Shown here: positions 1 through 8,837 of the stretch, piece after piece
Position numbering within the stretch: the first letter of the stretch is position 1
Layout: each line of letters starts with the position of its first letter
Source of the DNA: JAVBPB01 sp031549965
GTDB lineage: Bacteria; Bacillota; Clostridia; Lachnospirales; Lachnospiraceae
DNA: 64,000 bases
Assembly: GCA_031549965.1 (NCBI GenBank)
Contig: JAVBPB010000048.1
Location: forward strand, 62,001 to 126,000
Direction of reading: 5' to 3'
Made by a program: the position numbers and the translations under genes
The notes under the pieces: generated by a model
Told to the model about the DNA's origin: nothing
Databases searched by the model: none
Seen by the model: the letters and a program-made list of their open reading frames with translations, nothing else

Positions 1-614
1 CTATCATCCATAATAAATAACAAGCATATTATAAATACTGATATTATTAAACCTAAAATGCCACCTATTGCAGTGTTTTTTAAAATATTAGGGCTTGTTT
101 GATTTTCTGCTACGTGACCTTCTTCAACAATGTTTGGTTCTTTCATATCCATTATTTCTGCTATACGACTTGCTGATACTTTTGCAATCTCATCAACAAT
201 TATTTTGGCCATGTATGCATCAGGATACTCAATTGATATTTCAAGAATACGAGTATCTTGTGGATTGCTAATTGTCATAATGCCTAACATTCCCTCATGG
301 GTCATGTCTAAATTTAAGTTTGAAATAATTTTTTCTGTAACTGGCCTGCTTTTTACTAATACCATGTAGTCTTTTGTAAGTTGCGTACCTAATTGTAAAT
401 CACTTAGTGATAATGATGTTAATGATTGTGATTTATTTACAATATAAAGTTTAGTAGTTGAAGTATAGATTGGGGTTAAAAGTAATTTGCTTCCGACTCC
501 GGCAATTGCTGCTGTAATTATTGTTGCTATAATGATAATCCACATCTTAGCCATCAATAGTCCAAATATTTCTCTTAAGTCAATTTCAATTTCATCCCTA
601 TTAGCTGTATTCAT
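1..614 (-). CDS. CpsC/YveK-type polysaccharide co-polymerase (partial, C-terminus outside window)
   Basis: A 204-codon open frame starts at the ATG at 614 behind AGGAG and runs off the left edge. It reads as a Wzz/CpsC/YveK chain-length determinant. An acidic N-terminus (EIEIDLREIFGLL) is followed by one membrane helix at about residues 22-42, an extracellular region with PIYTSTTKLYIV and IEYPDAYMA, and a second helix near residues 180-200 (ILGLIISVFIICLLFIM). In Firmicutes this protein activates a BY-type tyrosine kinase, usually encoded next, which would lie left of the window. The adjacent CpsB phosphatase supports the role in controlling capsule chain length. Family call is confident. Confidence 0.88.
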   Translation of the reverse strand, partial: MNTANRDEIEIDLREIFGLLMAKMWIIIIATIITAAIAGVGSKLLLTPIYTSTTKLYIVNKSQSLTSLSLSDLQLGTQLTKDYMVLVKSRPVTEKIISNLNLDMTHEGMLGIMTISNPQDTRILEISIEYPDAYMAKIIVDEIAKVSASRIAEIMDMKEPNIVEEGHVAENQTSPNILKNTAIGGILGLIISVFIICLLFIMDD

Positions 615-660
615 TTTGTTCTCCTAGCTTTCCTTTTAATTATTTGTAAATTAAGTGACT

Positions 661-1395
661 TTAAATGCATTTATTTTCTATTACCTTTAATGGATTTTCG
701 TATAAAATATTATGTATTATTTTACTATTGACATTTTTCTTAAGGTTAACTATTATATCTTCCATTATAGGTTTTCTTTCTTTTATGTTATGTGTATCTG
801 TAGCTATAAAATGTATTAGACCATTGGATATTAATTTTTTTAAATTGGCAGATTCTCTGTCTAAGATTCCTCCTTTTATGCTATTAATATTTACCTGCAT
901 ATAACATCCTAGATTAATTAATTCAAGAATTTTGTCTTCTTTCTTCCAAAGAGTTCTGTATCTTTCAATATGGGCAATTACCGGACTATAGCCCTCTGTT
1001 ATAAAGTCCCTCATCCCATTATACATCCTTTTATAGCTTTCATCCATGGAAAATTCTACCAACACGTATCTGCTGTTGTTTAACGTCAATGCTTTTTTTT
1101 GATTTACCATATCTAAACAGCCTTCGTCGTAATATATTTCATTCCCTAAATATATATTAAAATCTCTATCAATTTTCTTAGCATTTTCATTAACTTTTTT
1201 AAGTATTGCTTCTAATTGCTCTATAGATTGTTTCATTCCTATTTGATAATGGGGGGTGGCAATTATTTTTCTTATACCTTGGCTGTATGCTAACTTAAGC
1301 ATATCAATTGATTCCTCCATTGTTTTTGCACCATCATCTACTCCAGGTAAAATATGGGCATGTATGTCAATGTATTCTGTTGTGGATTCCTGCAT
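661..1395 (-). CDS. CpsB/YwqE-type protein-tyrosine phosphatase (PHP fold)
   Basis: This 244-residue protein begins with the metal-binding DIHAH motif (residues 10-14) and LPGVDDGAK, then has IIATPHY and ATDTHN, as in PHP-domain phosphatases of capsule loci (CpsB, YwqE, Wzb-like). These Mn-dependent enzymes dephosphorylate the autokinase that works with the CpsC-type protein, and so tune polymer length. It is cytoplasmic, with no signal or membrane segment. The length matches the family. It lies 46 bases upstream of the CpsC-type gene and one base from the preceding membrane-protein gene, so co-transcription is likely. Confidence 0.92.
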   Translation of the reverse strand: MQESTTEYIDIHAHILPGVDDGAKTMEESIDMLKLAYSQGIRKIIATPHYQIGMKQSIEQLEAILKKVNENAKKIDRDFNIYLGNEIYYDEGCLDMVNQKKALTLNNSRYVLVEFSMDESYKRMYNGMRDFITEGYSPVIAHIERYRTLWKKEDKILELINLGCYMQVNINSIKGGILDRESANLKKLISNGLIHFIATDTHNIKERKPIMEDIIVNLKKNVNSKIIHNILYENPLKVIENKCI

Positions 1396-1396
1396 A

Positions 1397-2251
1397 CTAT
1401 TCCTCCCCTGTTATTTTACTCTTTAATGTTTTTGTTATAATAAAGTTTATTACACCAATAATTATTCCAATCGCTGCCATATAAAAGTTAACAATAGCAC
1501 CCGCTTTAAAATATGAATCAATAAATTGTTCATAATAAACTTCTCTAATAGCTAATTCCTTATAATCTGTAAAATTATAAAAGGATATTCCTATAAATAT
1601 CAGTATTAACGCACTGCCTAAAATGCTAAAAGATATATATCTAAACCCTTTATGAACATATCTTTGCATCTTTATTAACAAAAAACTTAGACCCAATATT
1701 ATTGGTATTGAAGCAAATATTATAATCTTTGAGTATTTATTAAGTTCTATTTTATACTTTACTAGTTGTTCAACAAATTCCATTGCAATGCTTTTATCAT
1801 ATATTTTCTGAATTTCATATGCTGCATCTTGTATAAAATTCTTATATTCATCTGTAAGTATTAATTCGGTAGAATTTATATAATTTTCAAAACTGTCATT
1901 AATTTTTTTAGCTATATCACTTGTAACATCTGGCTCTTGGGAGCCATCTTTTTGTTCTAAAATATTTTTTATATACTTTTGCTGTGTCATATAAAAGCTA
2001 TTTAATTCTACTTCATTTTCAACACAACTAATTGGAATTTTACTATCTTTCAATATTAATTCTGTGCCTCTTATAAATTCCTCATAACTATTTTTATGAT
2101 AATTTGTCTCATTTATTTTTTCTAATATTAAGTTGCTGTTAAAAAAACCTAAATAGAATGCACTGATTTGTAGAATTGATAATATAAAAAGGGATAAGAA
2201 AAAAGATAGAATATAACAACATATTTTATGTATTATTTTATTTACACTCAT
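1397..2251 (-). CDS. Unrecognised membrane protein in sortase/CpsB module
   Basis: This is a 284-residue protein I do not recognise. The start was set at the ATG at 2251, seven bases after AGGAG, rather than an in-frame TTG six bases earlier. An N-terminal membrane helix (about residues 13-35) is followed by an extracellular region of about 140 residues rich in N, E, K and I. Three helices follow (about 175-195, 205-225 and 250-275). The architecture resembles a membrane-anchored partner of a surface-assembly machine but shows no catalytic motif. It sits between the sortase gene and cpsB and is probably co-transcribed with both. Confidence 0.7.
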   Translation of the reverse strand: MSVNKIIHKICCYILSFFLSLFILSILQISAFYLGFFNSNLILEKINETNYHKNSYEEFIRGTELILKDSKIPISCVENEVELNSFYMTQQKYIKNILEQKDGSQEPDVTSDIAKKINDSFENYINSTELILTDEYKNFIQDAAYEIQKIYDKSIAMEFVEQLVKYKIELNKYSKIIIFASIPIILGLSFLLIKMQRYVHKGFRYISFSILGSALILIFIGISFYNFTDYKELAIREVYYEQFIDSYFKAGAIVNFYMAAIGIIIGVINFIITKTLKSKITGEE

Positions 2252-2270
2252 TGCCAAACTCCTATTAATT

Positions 2271-2903
2271 TTATTTCTTATTCCTGCTACAATAAATTAT
2301 ATAACGCTCATTGCTTTCATTTTTAATATGTTCAAATGGATAGCAGGTATATAATATTAAAATTTCTTCATCACTGCTATAATCATACATACTTTCTTCT
2401 GCAATATTTACTATTTTTGTTTCATATGCACAATAAGAAAAACTTCCATAATTAGTGGTAATTATTACTTCATCACCGATTTTAATGTTTTGTAAAGGTT
2501 CGAAATATGTAATATTATGACCACCAATTAGAATAATCCCTTTCTTTCCAGGAATTACCTCATTATCATATTGTCCTGCACCTAATGTTAATATTTTGTC
2601 GTCATCACCGTAGTATAGGTCTACATCTAAATTAGCATGTTGGCTTACAATATTCCCATATCGTTCACCATAAGCAGGTATTTTGATCTCGCCCAGTTCA
2701 AAAATACTCTTTTGCATTGACCATTCTTCTATTAATTGACTTGATGAAATAACATCTGGTGCTCCATTTGCAATTAGCTGTGTAACCTTTGCCTCTATTA
2801 CAGTAACCATTGATTTCATTGGAAATATCACTATTATTGCTGTAATTGTTAAAAAGCTAATTGGAAATAGCATATATTGAATTATTACTTTAAGCTTTCT
2901 CAT
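2271..2903 (-). CDS. Sortase (class D-like), membrane-anchored transpeptidase
   Basis: This 210-residue protein has an N-terminal membrane helix (about residues 10-30) and the sortase catalytic triad: His129 in LIGGHN, Cys187 in ILYTCYPF and Arg200 in NERYIIY. Sortases cleave a sorting signal and join surface proteins to the wall. Its gene overlaps the preceding secreted-protein gene by 14 bases without a clear ribosome binding site, so translational coupling is likely. No LPxTG-like sorting signal is seen in neighbouring proteins, so its substrate is unknown. The subclass is judged from overall layout only. Confidence 0.88.
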   Translation of the reverse strand: MRKLKVIIQYMLFPISFLTITAIIVIFPMKSMVTVIEAKVTQLIANGAPDVISSSQLIEEWSMQKSIFELGEIKIPAYGERYGNIVSQHANLDVDLYYGDDDKILTLGAGQYDNEVIPGKKGIILIGGHNITYFEPLQNIKIGDEVIITTNYGSFSYCAYETKIVNIAEESMYDYSSDEEILILYTCYPFEHIKNESNERYIIYCSRNKK

Positions 2904-3582
2904 TATTATTTTGGGCGATAAAACATAATTTAAATGATGCTAATACAGTTATTAATAATACTATAAAAAGTATAATCGCTATATTCATAGTACTCTGGAT
3001 TGAGAATCCCGTGTCTTTAATTGCTTCTTGAATGTTAAAATTACTCACTGTTATTTCTTTTTCACCTGATTTTTCATCTACATACTTTTCACTATTAGAC
3101 TCCGTTTTATCTGATGTTTCAGTTTTACTTGAGTTTGTTGTAATTTCATTGTCATTGGATTTAGTATTTTCTGCATTGTTTTTAGTTGTTTGTTCCGATT
3201 TTTCTTCAGAACTTTGAGTTAAGTCTTCTTTACCTTCACTGGCTGAATTGGTATTGTCGATATTCTCTTCGTTAATTAATATCATATATCCATCAGATAT
3301 TCCTGTTTGTAAATTGTTTTCAATCTCTGCTATTGCCTTATTGGCTTGTTCACTTGTTAAATCCACATCATCATTCATTAAATATGATTTAAGTTCAGCT
3401 ATATAACTTGAATCGACTTTATATTTTTTACCTTCATATTCATAAATTCCTGATGCTGCCCCAATTACGCTTTGTTCATTGGCATTAATATCACCTGCAT
3501 GAACATAAATAATGGGAATCATATTAAAAACAATAAATATGGCAAAACACATGATAATCTTGTATGATGCACCTTTTTTCAT
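2890..3582 (-). CDS. Secreted, C-terminally membrane-anchored protein with low-complexity stalk
   Basis: This protein has about 230 residues. The start at the ATG at 3582 is preferred because GGGGGA lies nine bases upstream; an in-frame ATG at 3600 lacks a good site. A signal peptide is followed by a small region with YEYEGKKYKVDSSYIAELK, then a long S/T/E/N/K-rich stalk, then a C-terminal membrane helix (IAIILFIVLLITVLA) and a short tail. It overlaps the sortase gene and may be its substrate or scaffold, although no LPxTG motif is visible. No homologous function is recognised. Confidence 0.7.
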   Translation of the reverse strand: MKKGASYKIIMCFAIFIVFNMIPIIYVHAGDINANEQSVIGAASGIYEYEGKKYKVDSSYIAELKSYLMNDDVDLTSEQANKAIAEIENNLQTGISDGYMILINEENIDNTNSASEGKEDLTQSSEEKSEQTTKNNAENTKSNDNEITTNSSKTETSDKTESNSEKYVDEKSGEKEITVSNFNIQEAIKDTGFSIQSTMNIAIILFIVLLITVLASFKLCFIAQNNNEKA

Positions 3583-3609
3583 TTTTAAACTATCCCCCAT
3601 TCAAATATT

Positions 3610-3648
3610 GAACAGTTTAAATCTGCTTAATAGCAGACTTAAACTGTC
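3610..3648 (-). terminator. Intercistronic stem-loop between surface-protein gene and sortase module
   Basis: A stem of about 16 pairs (AACAGTTTAAATCTGC against GCAGACTTAAACTGT, one mismatch) surrounds a TTAATA loop just after the large surface-protein gene. It lacks a clean run of T on the minus strand. It may be a partial terminator or an RNA-stabilising hairpin that lowers expression of the downstream sortase genes. Confidence 0.5.
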
Positions 3649-3665
3649 CTGATTTTAGTATAAGA

Positions 3666-5315
3666 TTAGTATGTTACAACAAATGTAACTAATTGAGAAA
3701 CATCCTCATTTGTGTCACTTGACGCAATTGTAAGTGTATTTCCTGATTTTGATAATGTGTATGTTACTGAACTTCCTGATTTTGTGATAGTAACAGTTGA
3801 ATCTGCTTTATTAACTGTAACTGAATATGTTTTTCCATCAAATGTAACAGTTTTAGTTGCACCATTGCCACTTATTACCATGTTTTTTCCAGTTGTTACT
3901 TCTTTAGTAAAGCTACTTACACTGCTCCAAAGATCAACATTAATGCTTTCAGCACTTAATAAGCTTGCTACATAAGTTATAGTTGAATTGTTAATAGCAT
4001 AAGATGTTTGATTATTGCTCTTATCTGTAACTTTTACAACCGCACTCTTTAAGTTTGAGAATGCTACAGGAAGTGTATATGTTGAAGTAGAACCTGAAGT
4101 ACCTGTAACAGTTTTTGTTGTAGTAGTTGAACCACCTGAGTTTGAACCAGAATTGTTATTATTTGTATCTTCAGGAGTCTTTGGTTGTTCAGTTTCTCCA
4201 GCTTTAACTGTTATAGTTGAAGTACTTCCTTCAACATGAATAACTAAATCTTTAGCTGTATCATTTGTTACATTTAATTTTACTGAAGTATCAGCAACAG
4301 TAATGTTAGAAGCTTCTGCACCTTTTTCTAATATTAAAGTCATGTTTGTATCTGCTTTTAATTCAACTGGAACTGAAGTTTCTAATTCTGTGCCAGCAGC
4401 ATTTTTACTAACTTCGATTGGAAGGTTCTTAGTTTCTCCAGTAACAACCATTTTAGTTTTTCCATCTACTAATACATTTTCCATCTTACCATCTGCTTTA
4501 AGAGCAACATAAGCATTATCAGTATGTAAAGTAACTGATTTTAATGTACTGTTTTTATCTGCGTTTAATTTAATGTTAGCATTCTTTCCAGTAACATCCA
4601 TTTTAGAAACTGTTCCGCTAAAATCAAATTTAGCTTGCATATTTGCTGAATTAACCTTTAAGTCAGCAACAGATGCACCTTTTGCAACTTTAAAGCTGAA
4701 AACTCTGTCTGTAATGCTGAATTTATTATTTTTAGCATTTTCAGTCCATGTTCCATTTTTAACATCTTTAATTGTTACACTCTTAAATACTGCATTGTTT
4801 GTAACATCTGAAAGAGGAGCATTAACTACTAAAGTTTTTGTGCTGTATGTACCTGCTTTGATTGTGTATTTTCCAAAAGTGTCAGCATTTTTAATAGTTA
4901 TTGTTTTTACGTTGCTTGCAGCTAGCATTTTGTCAAGCTTTGCTTGTGCTGAGGTTGTACCGTTTTTATCTACAACAAGATATTTGATTGCTTTTGATTT
5001 ACCATTAGCTGTTTTCGCAGTAACTGTAACTTCACCTGCTTTTACTGGTGTTAAGTTTCCGTTGGCATCAACTGTTGCAATTTTTTTATTGCTTGATGTA
5101 TAAGTTACTTTGCTTTTTGCGTTTGTTGGAGATAATGTGTAGCTTAGTTTGTACTTAGTTCCTAATACAAGAACTGTAGTTTTTTCCTTTGTGCTAAAAT
5201 TAACAGATTTTACTGCAACAGCTGCTTGAGATGTAACTGGCATTAACATAGTGAATGCTAATACAAATGCAAATAAAAGGGTTGAAATTTTAGTGAATTT
5301 CTTGTTCATTTTCAT
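3666..5315 (-). CDS. Secreted surface protein with bacterial Ig-like domain
   Basis: This 549-residue protein has a clear signal peptide ending at SQAA, then a Big_2-type Ig-like domain (about residues 35-115; LGTKYKLSYTLSPTNAKSKVTY, NKKIATVD, VKAGEVTVTAK). A repetitive beta-rich region follows (about 125-370; many VTIKDVKN/VTLHTDN-like strands resembling a solenoid), then an N/S/G/T-rich linker (about 375-405) and a C-terminal beta domain. No LPxTG signal or anchoring helix is present, so it may be secreted or non-covalently surface-bound. AGGAGG precedes the ATG. It lies upstream of the sortase module, and its A/T/K/V composition differs from the capsule enzymes. Confidence 0.75.
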   Translation of the reverse strand: MKMNKKFTKISTLLFAFVLAFTMLMPVTSQAAVAVKSVNFSTKEKTTVLVLGTKYKLSYTLSPTNAKSKVTYTSSNKKIATVDANGNLTPVKAGEVTVTAKTANGKSKAIKYLVVDKNGTTSAQAKLDKMLAASNVKTITIKNADTFGKYTIKAGTYSTKTLVVNAPLSDVTNNAVFKSVTIKDVKNGTWTENAKNNKFSITDRVFSFKVAKGASVADLKVNSANMQAKFDFSGTVSKMDVTGKNANIKLNADKNSTLKSVTLHTDNAYVALKADGKMENVLVDGKTKMVVTGETKNLPIEVSKNAAGTELETSVPVELKADTNMTLILEKGAEASNITVADTSVKLNVTNDTAKDLVIHVEGSTSTITVKAGETEQPKTPEDTNNNNSGSNSGGSTTTTKTVTGTSGSTSTYTLPVAFSNLKSAVVKVTDKSNNQTSYAINNSTITYVASLLSAESINVDLWSSVSSFTKEVTTGKNMVISGNGATKTVTFDGKTYSVTVNKADSTVTITKSGSSVTYTLSKSGNTLTIASSDTNEDVSQLVTFVVTY

Positions 5316-5475
5316 GATGTGTCTTCCTCCTATTAAATTATTGTTTGTTTTTACTAATTTTAGAATATAGTTTCTAAAAATTAATAGTATCCTCTAAAGT
5401 ATAACATATGAGTTTTGAGATATCAAGTATAAATAATTACTAAATATTATTTTAATTTTCAAGAAATCATAACCC

Positions 5476-6615
5476 TTATTTTTTCCATACCACCTTGTTT
5501 ATTATTCCCGTATAACTTTGAATTATCTTTACTACTTTAGTACTTACATTCTCATCTACATAATTATATACATCTACGCCAAAATCTCCATTCATCTGCA
5601 TCTTTACCGCAACATCAACAGCTTGCAATACCTGTTCGGTTGTAATGCATCCAATAATAAAGTTTCCTTTATCTATAGCTTCTGGTCTCTCAGTAGATGT
5701 GCGTATACATACTGCCGGAAAAGGCATATCTTTTGAATTAAAATACGAAGACTCTTCTGGTAATGTGCCACTGTCTGATACTACACAATATGAATTTATC
5801 TGCAAATTGTTATAATCAGAAAAGCTAAATGGAGCTAAACTTCTTACAAGTGGATTAAATACAAAGTTACGTTGCTCTATAATATTTTTACTTCTAGGAT
5901 GTGTACTATAAATAATTGGCATATTATATGTTTCTGCCATTTGATTTATGGCATTCATTAAAGCAAGAAAGTTTTCTTCATTGTCAATGTTTTCTTCTCT
6001 ATGAGCTGAAAGTAAAATATATTTATTTTTCTCAAGGCCTAAAGTGTTCAATATCGTACTATTCTTTATTTTGTCTATGTTTTTTGACAATACTTCTGCC
6101 ATTGGAGAACCTGTTACATAAGTACGCTCTTTAGCAGTTCCTTCGTAATTAAGATACCGCCTGGCATGCTCACTATAGCATAGGTTTACATCGGATATAT
6201 GATCAACAATCCTACGGTTAGTTTCCTCTGGGAGATTTTCATCAAAACAGCGATTACCCGCTTCCATGTGGAAAATTGGGATTTTAAGTCTCTTTGCTGG
6301 AATTGCAGATAATGCTGAATTAGTATCTCCTAAAACTAATAATGCATCTGGCTTTTGTTCTAACATAATCTTATAACTTTTAGAAATAATATTTCCTATT
6401 GTTTCTCCTAAGTCCTCTCCAACAGCATCTAAGTAAAAATCCGGCTGACGTAATCCTAAATCCTCAAAAAAAATCTGATTTAATGTATAATCCCAATTTT
6501 GCCCTGTATGCACCAGTATTTGCTCAAAGTAATTATCACATTTTTTAATAACTTCAGACAGCCTTATTATTTCTGGCCTTGTTCCTATTATTGTCATTAA
6601 CTTTAATGGTTTCAT
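5476..6615 (-). CDS. fnlC: UDP-FucNAc-forming 2-epimerase (FnlC/CapG family)
   Basis: This 379-residue protein is a WecB-like non-hydrolysing 2-epimerase of the FnlC/WbjD/CapG branch. Visible motifs are IIGTRPEIIRLSEV, HTGQNWDY, LGDTNSAL, HMEAGNRCFDENLPEE and SDSGTLPEES. In the known pathway it converts UDP-2-acetamido-2,6-dideoxy-L-talose to UDP-N-acetyl-L-fucosamine. Its ATG overlaps the fnlB stop by four bases (ATGA), and fnlA-fnlB-fnlC are consecutive, which strongly supports the pathway assignment over a generic UDP-GlcNAc 2-epimerase. Confidence 0.92.
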   Translation of the reverse strand: MKPLKLMTIIGTRPEIIRLSEVIKKCDNYFEQILVHTGQNWDYTLNQIFFEDLGLRQPDFYLDAVGEDLGETIGNIISKSYKIMLEQKPDALLVLGDTNSALSAIPAKRLKIPIFHMEAGNRCFDENLPEETNRRIVDHISDVNLCYSEHARRYLNYEGTAKERTYVTGSPMAEVLSKNIDKIKNSTILNTLGLEKNKYILLSAHREENIDNEENFLALMNAINQMAETYNMPIIYSTHPRSKNIIEQRNFVFNPLVRSLAPFSFSDYNNLQINSYCVVSDSGTLPEESSYFNSKDMPFPAVCIRTSTERPEAIDKGNFIIGCITTEQVLQAVDVAVKMQMNGDFGVDVYNYVDENVSTKVVKIIQSYTGIINKVVWKK

Positions 6616-7739
6616 TCTTCCAACTCCACTTTCTCAAAATAAGTATCTGGTTTTTCTTTATCAAAACACTCATTACACCACATAAAAGTAACCAAATCGG
6701 TATCTCCTTTGTTGATTATATTATGGGTAAATCCAGTAGGAATATCAACAACTTCAATGTTATCCCCTGAAACATTGTATTCAATAATCTCATTTGTTCC
6801 AATTTTCCTGAATCTGATTATACCTTGTCCACTAACAACTACAAATTTTTCATTCTTTGTATGATGCCAATGATTTCCCTTAGTTATACCTGGTTTTGAA
6901 ATATTTACAGAAAATTGCCCTCTTTCAGATGATTTTAATATTTCGGTAAAACTTCCCCTTTCATCTGCATTCATTTTTAAAGGATAAGAAAATTTATCAG
7001 TTGGTAAAAAACTTAAATATGTGCTGTATAATTTCTTTGAAAAACTTTCTTTTGTTACATCTGGAATATATAAATTATCTCTGCTTTCTTTAAAAGAATA
7101 TAATAAATTTACTATCTCTCCCAATGTAACTTCATAGGATACTGGTACAAAACAATAACCATCTTTATCCATACTTGGTTGTCCTTTTAAAGCGGAAATA
7201 AGTTCTTCCATCACATCATCAATGTAGACCAGTTTTAATTTTGTATTTTCATCATTAACCTGTATAGGTATATCATGAGATATATTATTGCAAAATGTTG
7301 CTATTGCACTATTATAATTTGGCTTGCTCCATTTACCAAATACATTGGGAAAACGATAGACGTATATTTTTGCACCAGATTCTTTTCCATATTCAAAAAA
7401 TAAATTTTCTCCCATTTTTTTACTATTTCCATATGGATTATTAATTAAAGCCTGCGTTGATGATGAATTCATTATAGGACAAGTGTTATTATATTTTTTT
7501 AAATATTTTAACAGGTTAGAAACAAACCCAAAGTTGCCTTCCAAAAATTCCTTTTCATCTTTTGGTCTGTTTACCCCTGCCAAATTAAATATAAACTCAC
7601 AGTCCTTACAATATTCTTCCAGTAATTCTTCCTTTGTATCAATATCATATTCATAAATATCTGAATAATTTAGATTCTTAAGTTCTGCCAGAAGATTTTT
7701 ACCAATAAATCCTTTTGCTCCTGTAATCAATATTTTCAT
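6612..7739 (-). CDS. fnlB: Bifunctional epimerase/reductase (FnlB/CapF family)
   Basis: The start was taken at the ATG at 7739, two bases after fnlA ends, rather than an in-frame GTG at 7757 inside fnlA. The roughly 375-residue protein has an N-terminal short-chain dehydrogenase domain (ILITGAKGFIGKN; a YGNSK catalytic motif) and a C-terminal cupin domain with the metal-binding GNHWHHTKNEKF motif. CapF/FnlB/WbjC enzymes first epimerise at C3 in the cupin domain, then reduce C4 with NADPH, to give UDP-L-6-deoxy-TalNAc. The two-domain length matches the family. Confidence 0.93.
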   Translation of the reverse strand: MKILITGAKGFIGKNLLAELKNLNYSDIYEYDIDTKEELLEEYCKDCEFIFNLAGVNRPKDEKEFLEGNFGFVSNLLKYLKKYNNTCPIMNSSSTQALINNPYGNSKKMGENLFFEYGKESGAKIYVYRFPNVFGKWSKPNYNSAIATFCNNISHDIPIQVNDENTKLKLVYIDDVMEELISALKGQPSMDKDGYCFVPVSYEVTLGEIVNLLYSFKESRDNLYIPDVTKESFSKKLYSTYLSFLPTDKFSYPLKMNADERGSFTEILKSSERGQFSVNISKPGITKGNHWHHTKNEKFVVVSGQGIIRFRKIGTNEIIEYNVSGDNIEVVDIPTGFTHNIINKGDTDLVTFMWCNECFDKEKPDTYFEKVELEE

Positions 7740-7741
7740 AA

Positions 7742-8764
7742 TCAGCAACTCTCCCACATATTAATTTCGTTACGAATATATTGTAAGCTTAAAAGTTTTT
7801 CTTTTACTTCTTCTACTGTCAGCAGTTGAGTATTATTTGAATTAAATTCAGTAAGTTTAGTTCTGTTTGTATCTCCTTGATCAAAATACTTATCATAATT
7901 TAAATCTCTTTTATCCGCCGGTACCTGATAAAATTCTCCCCTGTCAATGGCATTAGCACATTCTTCATTGGTAAGGAGTGTTTCATACATCTTCTCACCA
8001 TGTCTTATACCTATTATTTTTATTTCATTATCCGCATGGAATAACTCTTTAACGGCTTTTGCAAGAACTTCAATAGTACACGCTGGTGCTTTTTGAACCA
8101 TAATATCACCACTTGATGCATTTTCAAATGCAAACAGCACTAATTCTACAGCTTCTTCAAGACTCATAATAAATCTGGTCATAGAAGATTCTGTTATTGT
8201 TAAAGGTTTTCCTGATTTTATTTGCTCTATAAACAATGGTATGACTGAGCCTCTTGAACACATTACGTTACCATACCTAGTACAGCAAATAGTTGTTCTT
8301 TTTGGATCTACAGTTCTGGATTTTGCTACAACTACCTTTTCCATCATTGCTTTTGAAGTTCCCATTGCATTAACTGGATACGCTGCCTTATCTGTAGATA
8401 AACATATAACTTTTTTAACCCCTTCTTCTATGGCTACGGATAAAACATTATCTGTTCCTATTACATTTGTTTTTACTGCTTCTAATGGGAAAAATTCACA
8501 ACTGGGCACTTGTTTAAGTGCTGCTGCATGAAAAATATAATCTACTCCATAAATTGCGGCTCTGATGCTTTCTTTATCTCTGACATCACCTATATAGAAT
8601 TTAATTTTTTCATTATTATATTTGTGTCTCATATCATCTTGTTTTTTTTCATCACGAGAAAAAATTCGGATCTCTTTAATATTTGTATCTAAGAAACGGT
8701 TAAGTACCGCATTACCAAAAGACCCCGTACCACCTGTTATTAATAAGATTCTATCTTTAAACAT
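7742..8764 (-). CDS. fnlA: UDP-GlcNAc 4,6-dehydratase/5-epimerase (FnlA/CapE family)
   Basis: The true start is the ATG at 8764 behind GGAGGAGAG; longer versions add a hydrophobic tail unlike the family. The 340-residue soluble protein has the NAD-binding ITGGTGSFGNAV motif (residues 9-20), CLSTDKAAYPVNAMGTSK around the active site, and TRYGNVMCSRGSV. FnlA/CapE/WbjB carries out inverting 4,6-dehydration and 5-epimerisation of UDP-GlcNAc, the first step to UDP-L-FucNAc. The following genes encode the next two steps. Confidence 0.93.
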   Translation of the reverse strand: MFKDRILLITGGTGSFGNAVLNRFLDTNIKEIRIFSRDEKKQDDMRHKYNNEKIKFYIGDVRDKESIRAAIYGVDYIFHAAALKQVPSCEFFPLEAVKTNVIGTDNVLSVAIEEGVKKVICLSTDKAAYPVNAMGTSKAMMEKVVVAKSRTVDPKRTTICCTRYGNVMCSRGSVIPLFIEQIKSGKPLTITESSMTRFIMSLEEAVELVLFAFENASSGDIMVQKAPACTIEVLAKAVKELFHADNEIKIIGIRHGEKMYETLLTNEECANAIDRGEFYQVPADKRDLNYDKYFDQGDTNRTKLTEFNSNNTQLLTVEEVKEKLLSLQYIRNEINMWESC

Positions 8765-8837
8765 CTGCTCTCCTCCACAATATAATATTTTGTTATTTAT
8801 TCTAACAACTAATACAACATAATATTTAATTATATTG

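Noticed and set aside
4573..5103. Long plus-strand frame opposite the Ig-like surface protein
   Set aside because: It is the complement of a real gene with biased A/T/V codons; no start site or homologous motif.
2890..5315. LPxTG sortase substrates
   Set aside because: Neither neighbouring secreted protein ends with an LPxTG-like motif followed by helix and basic tail.
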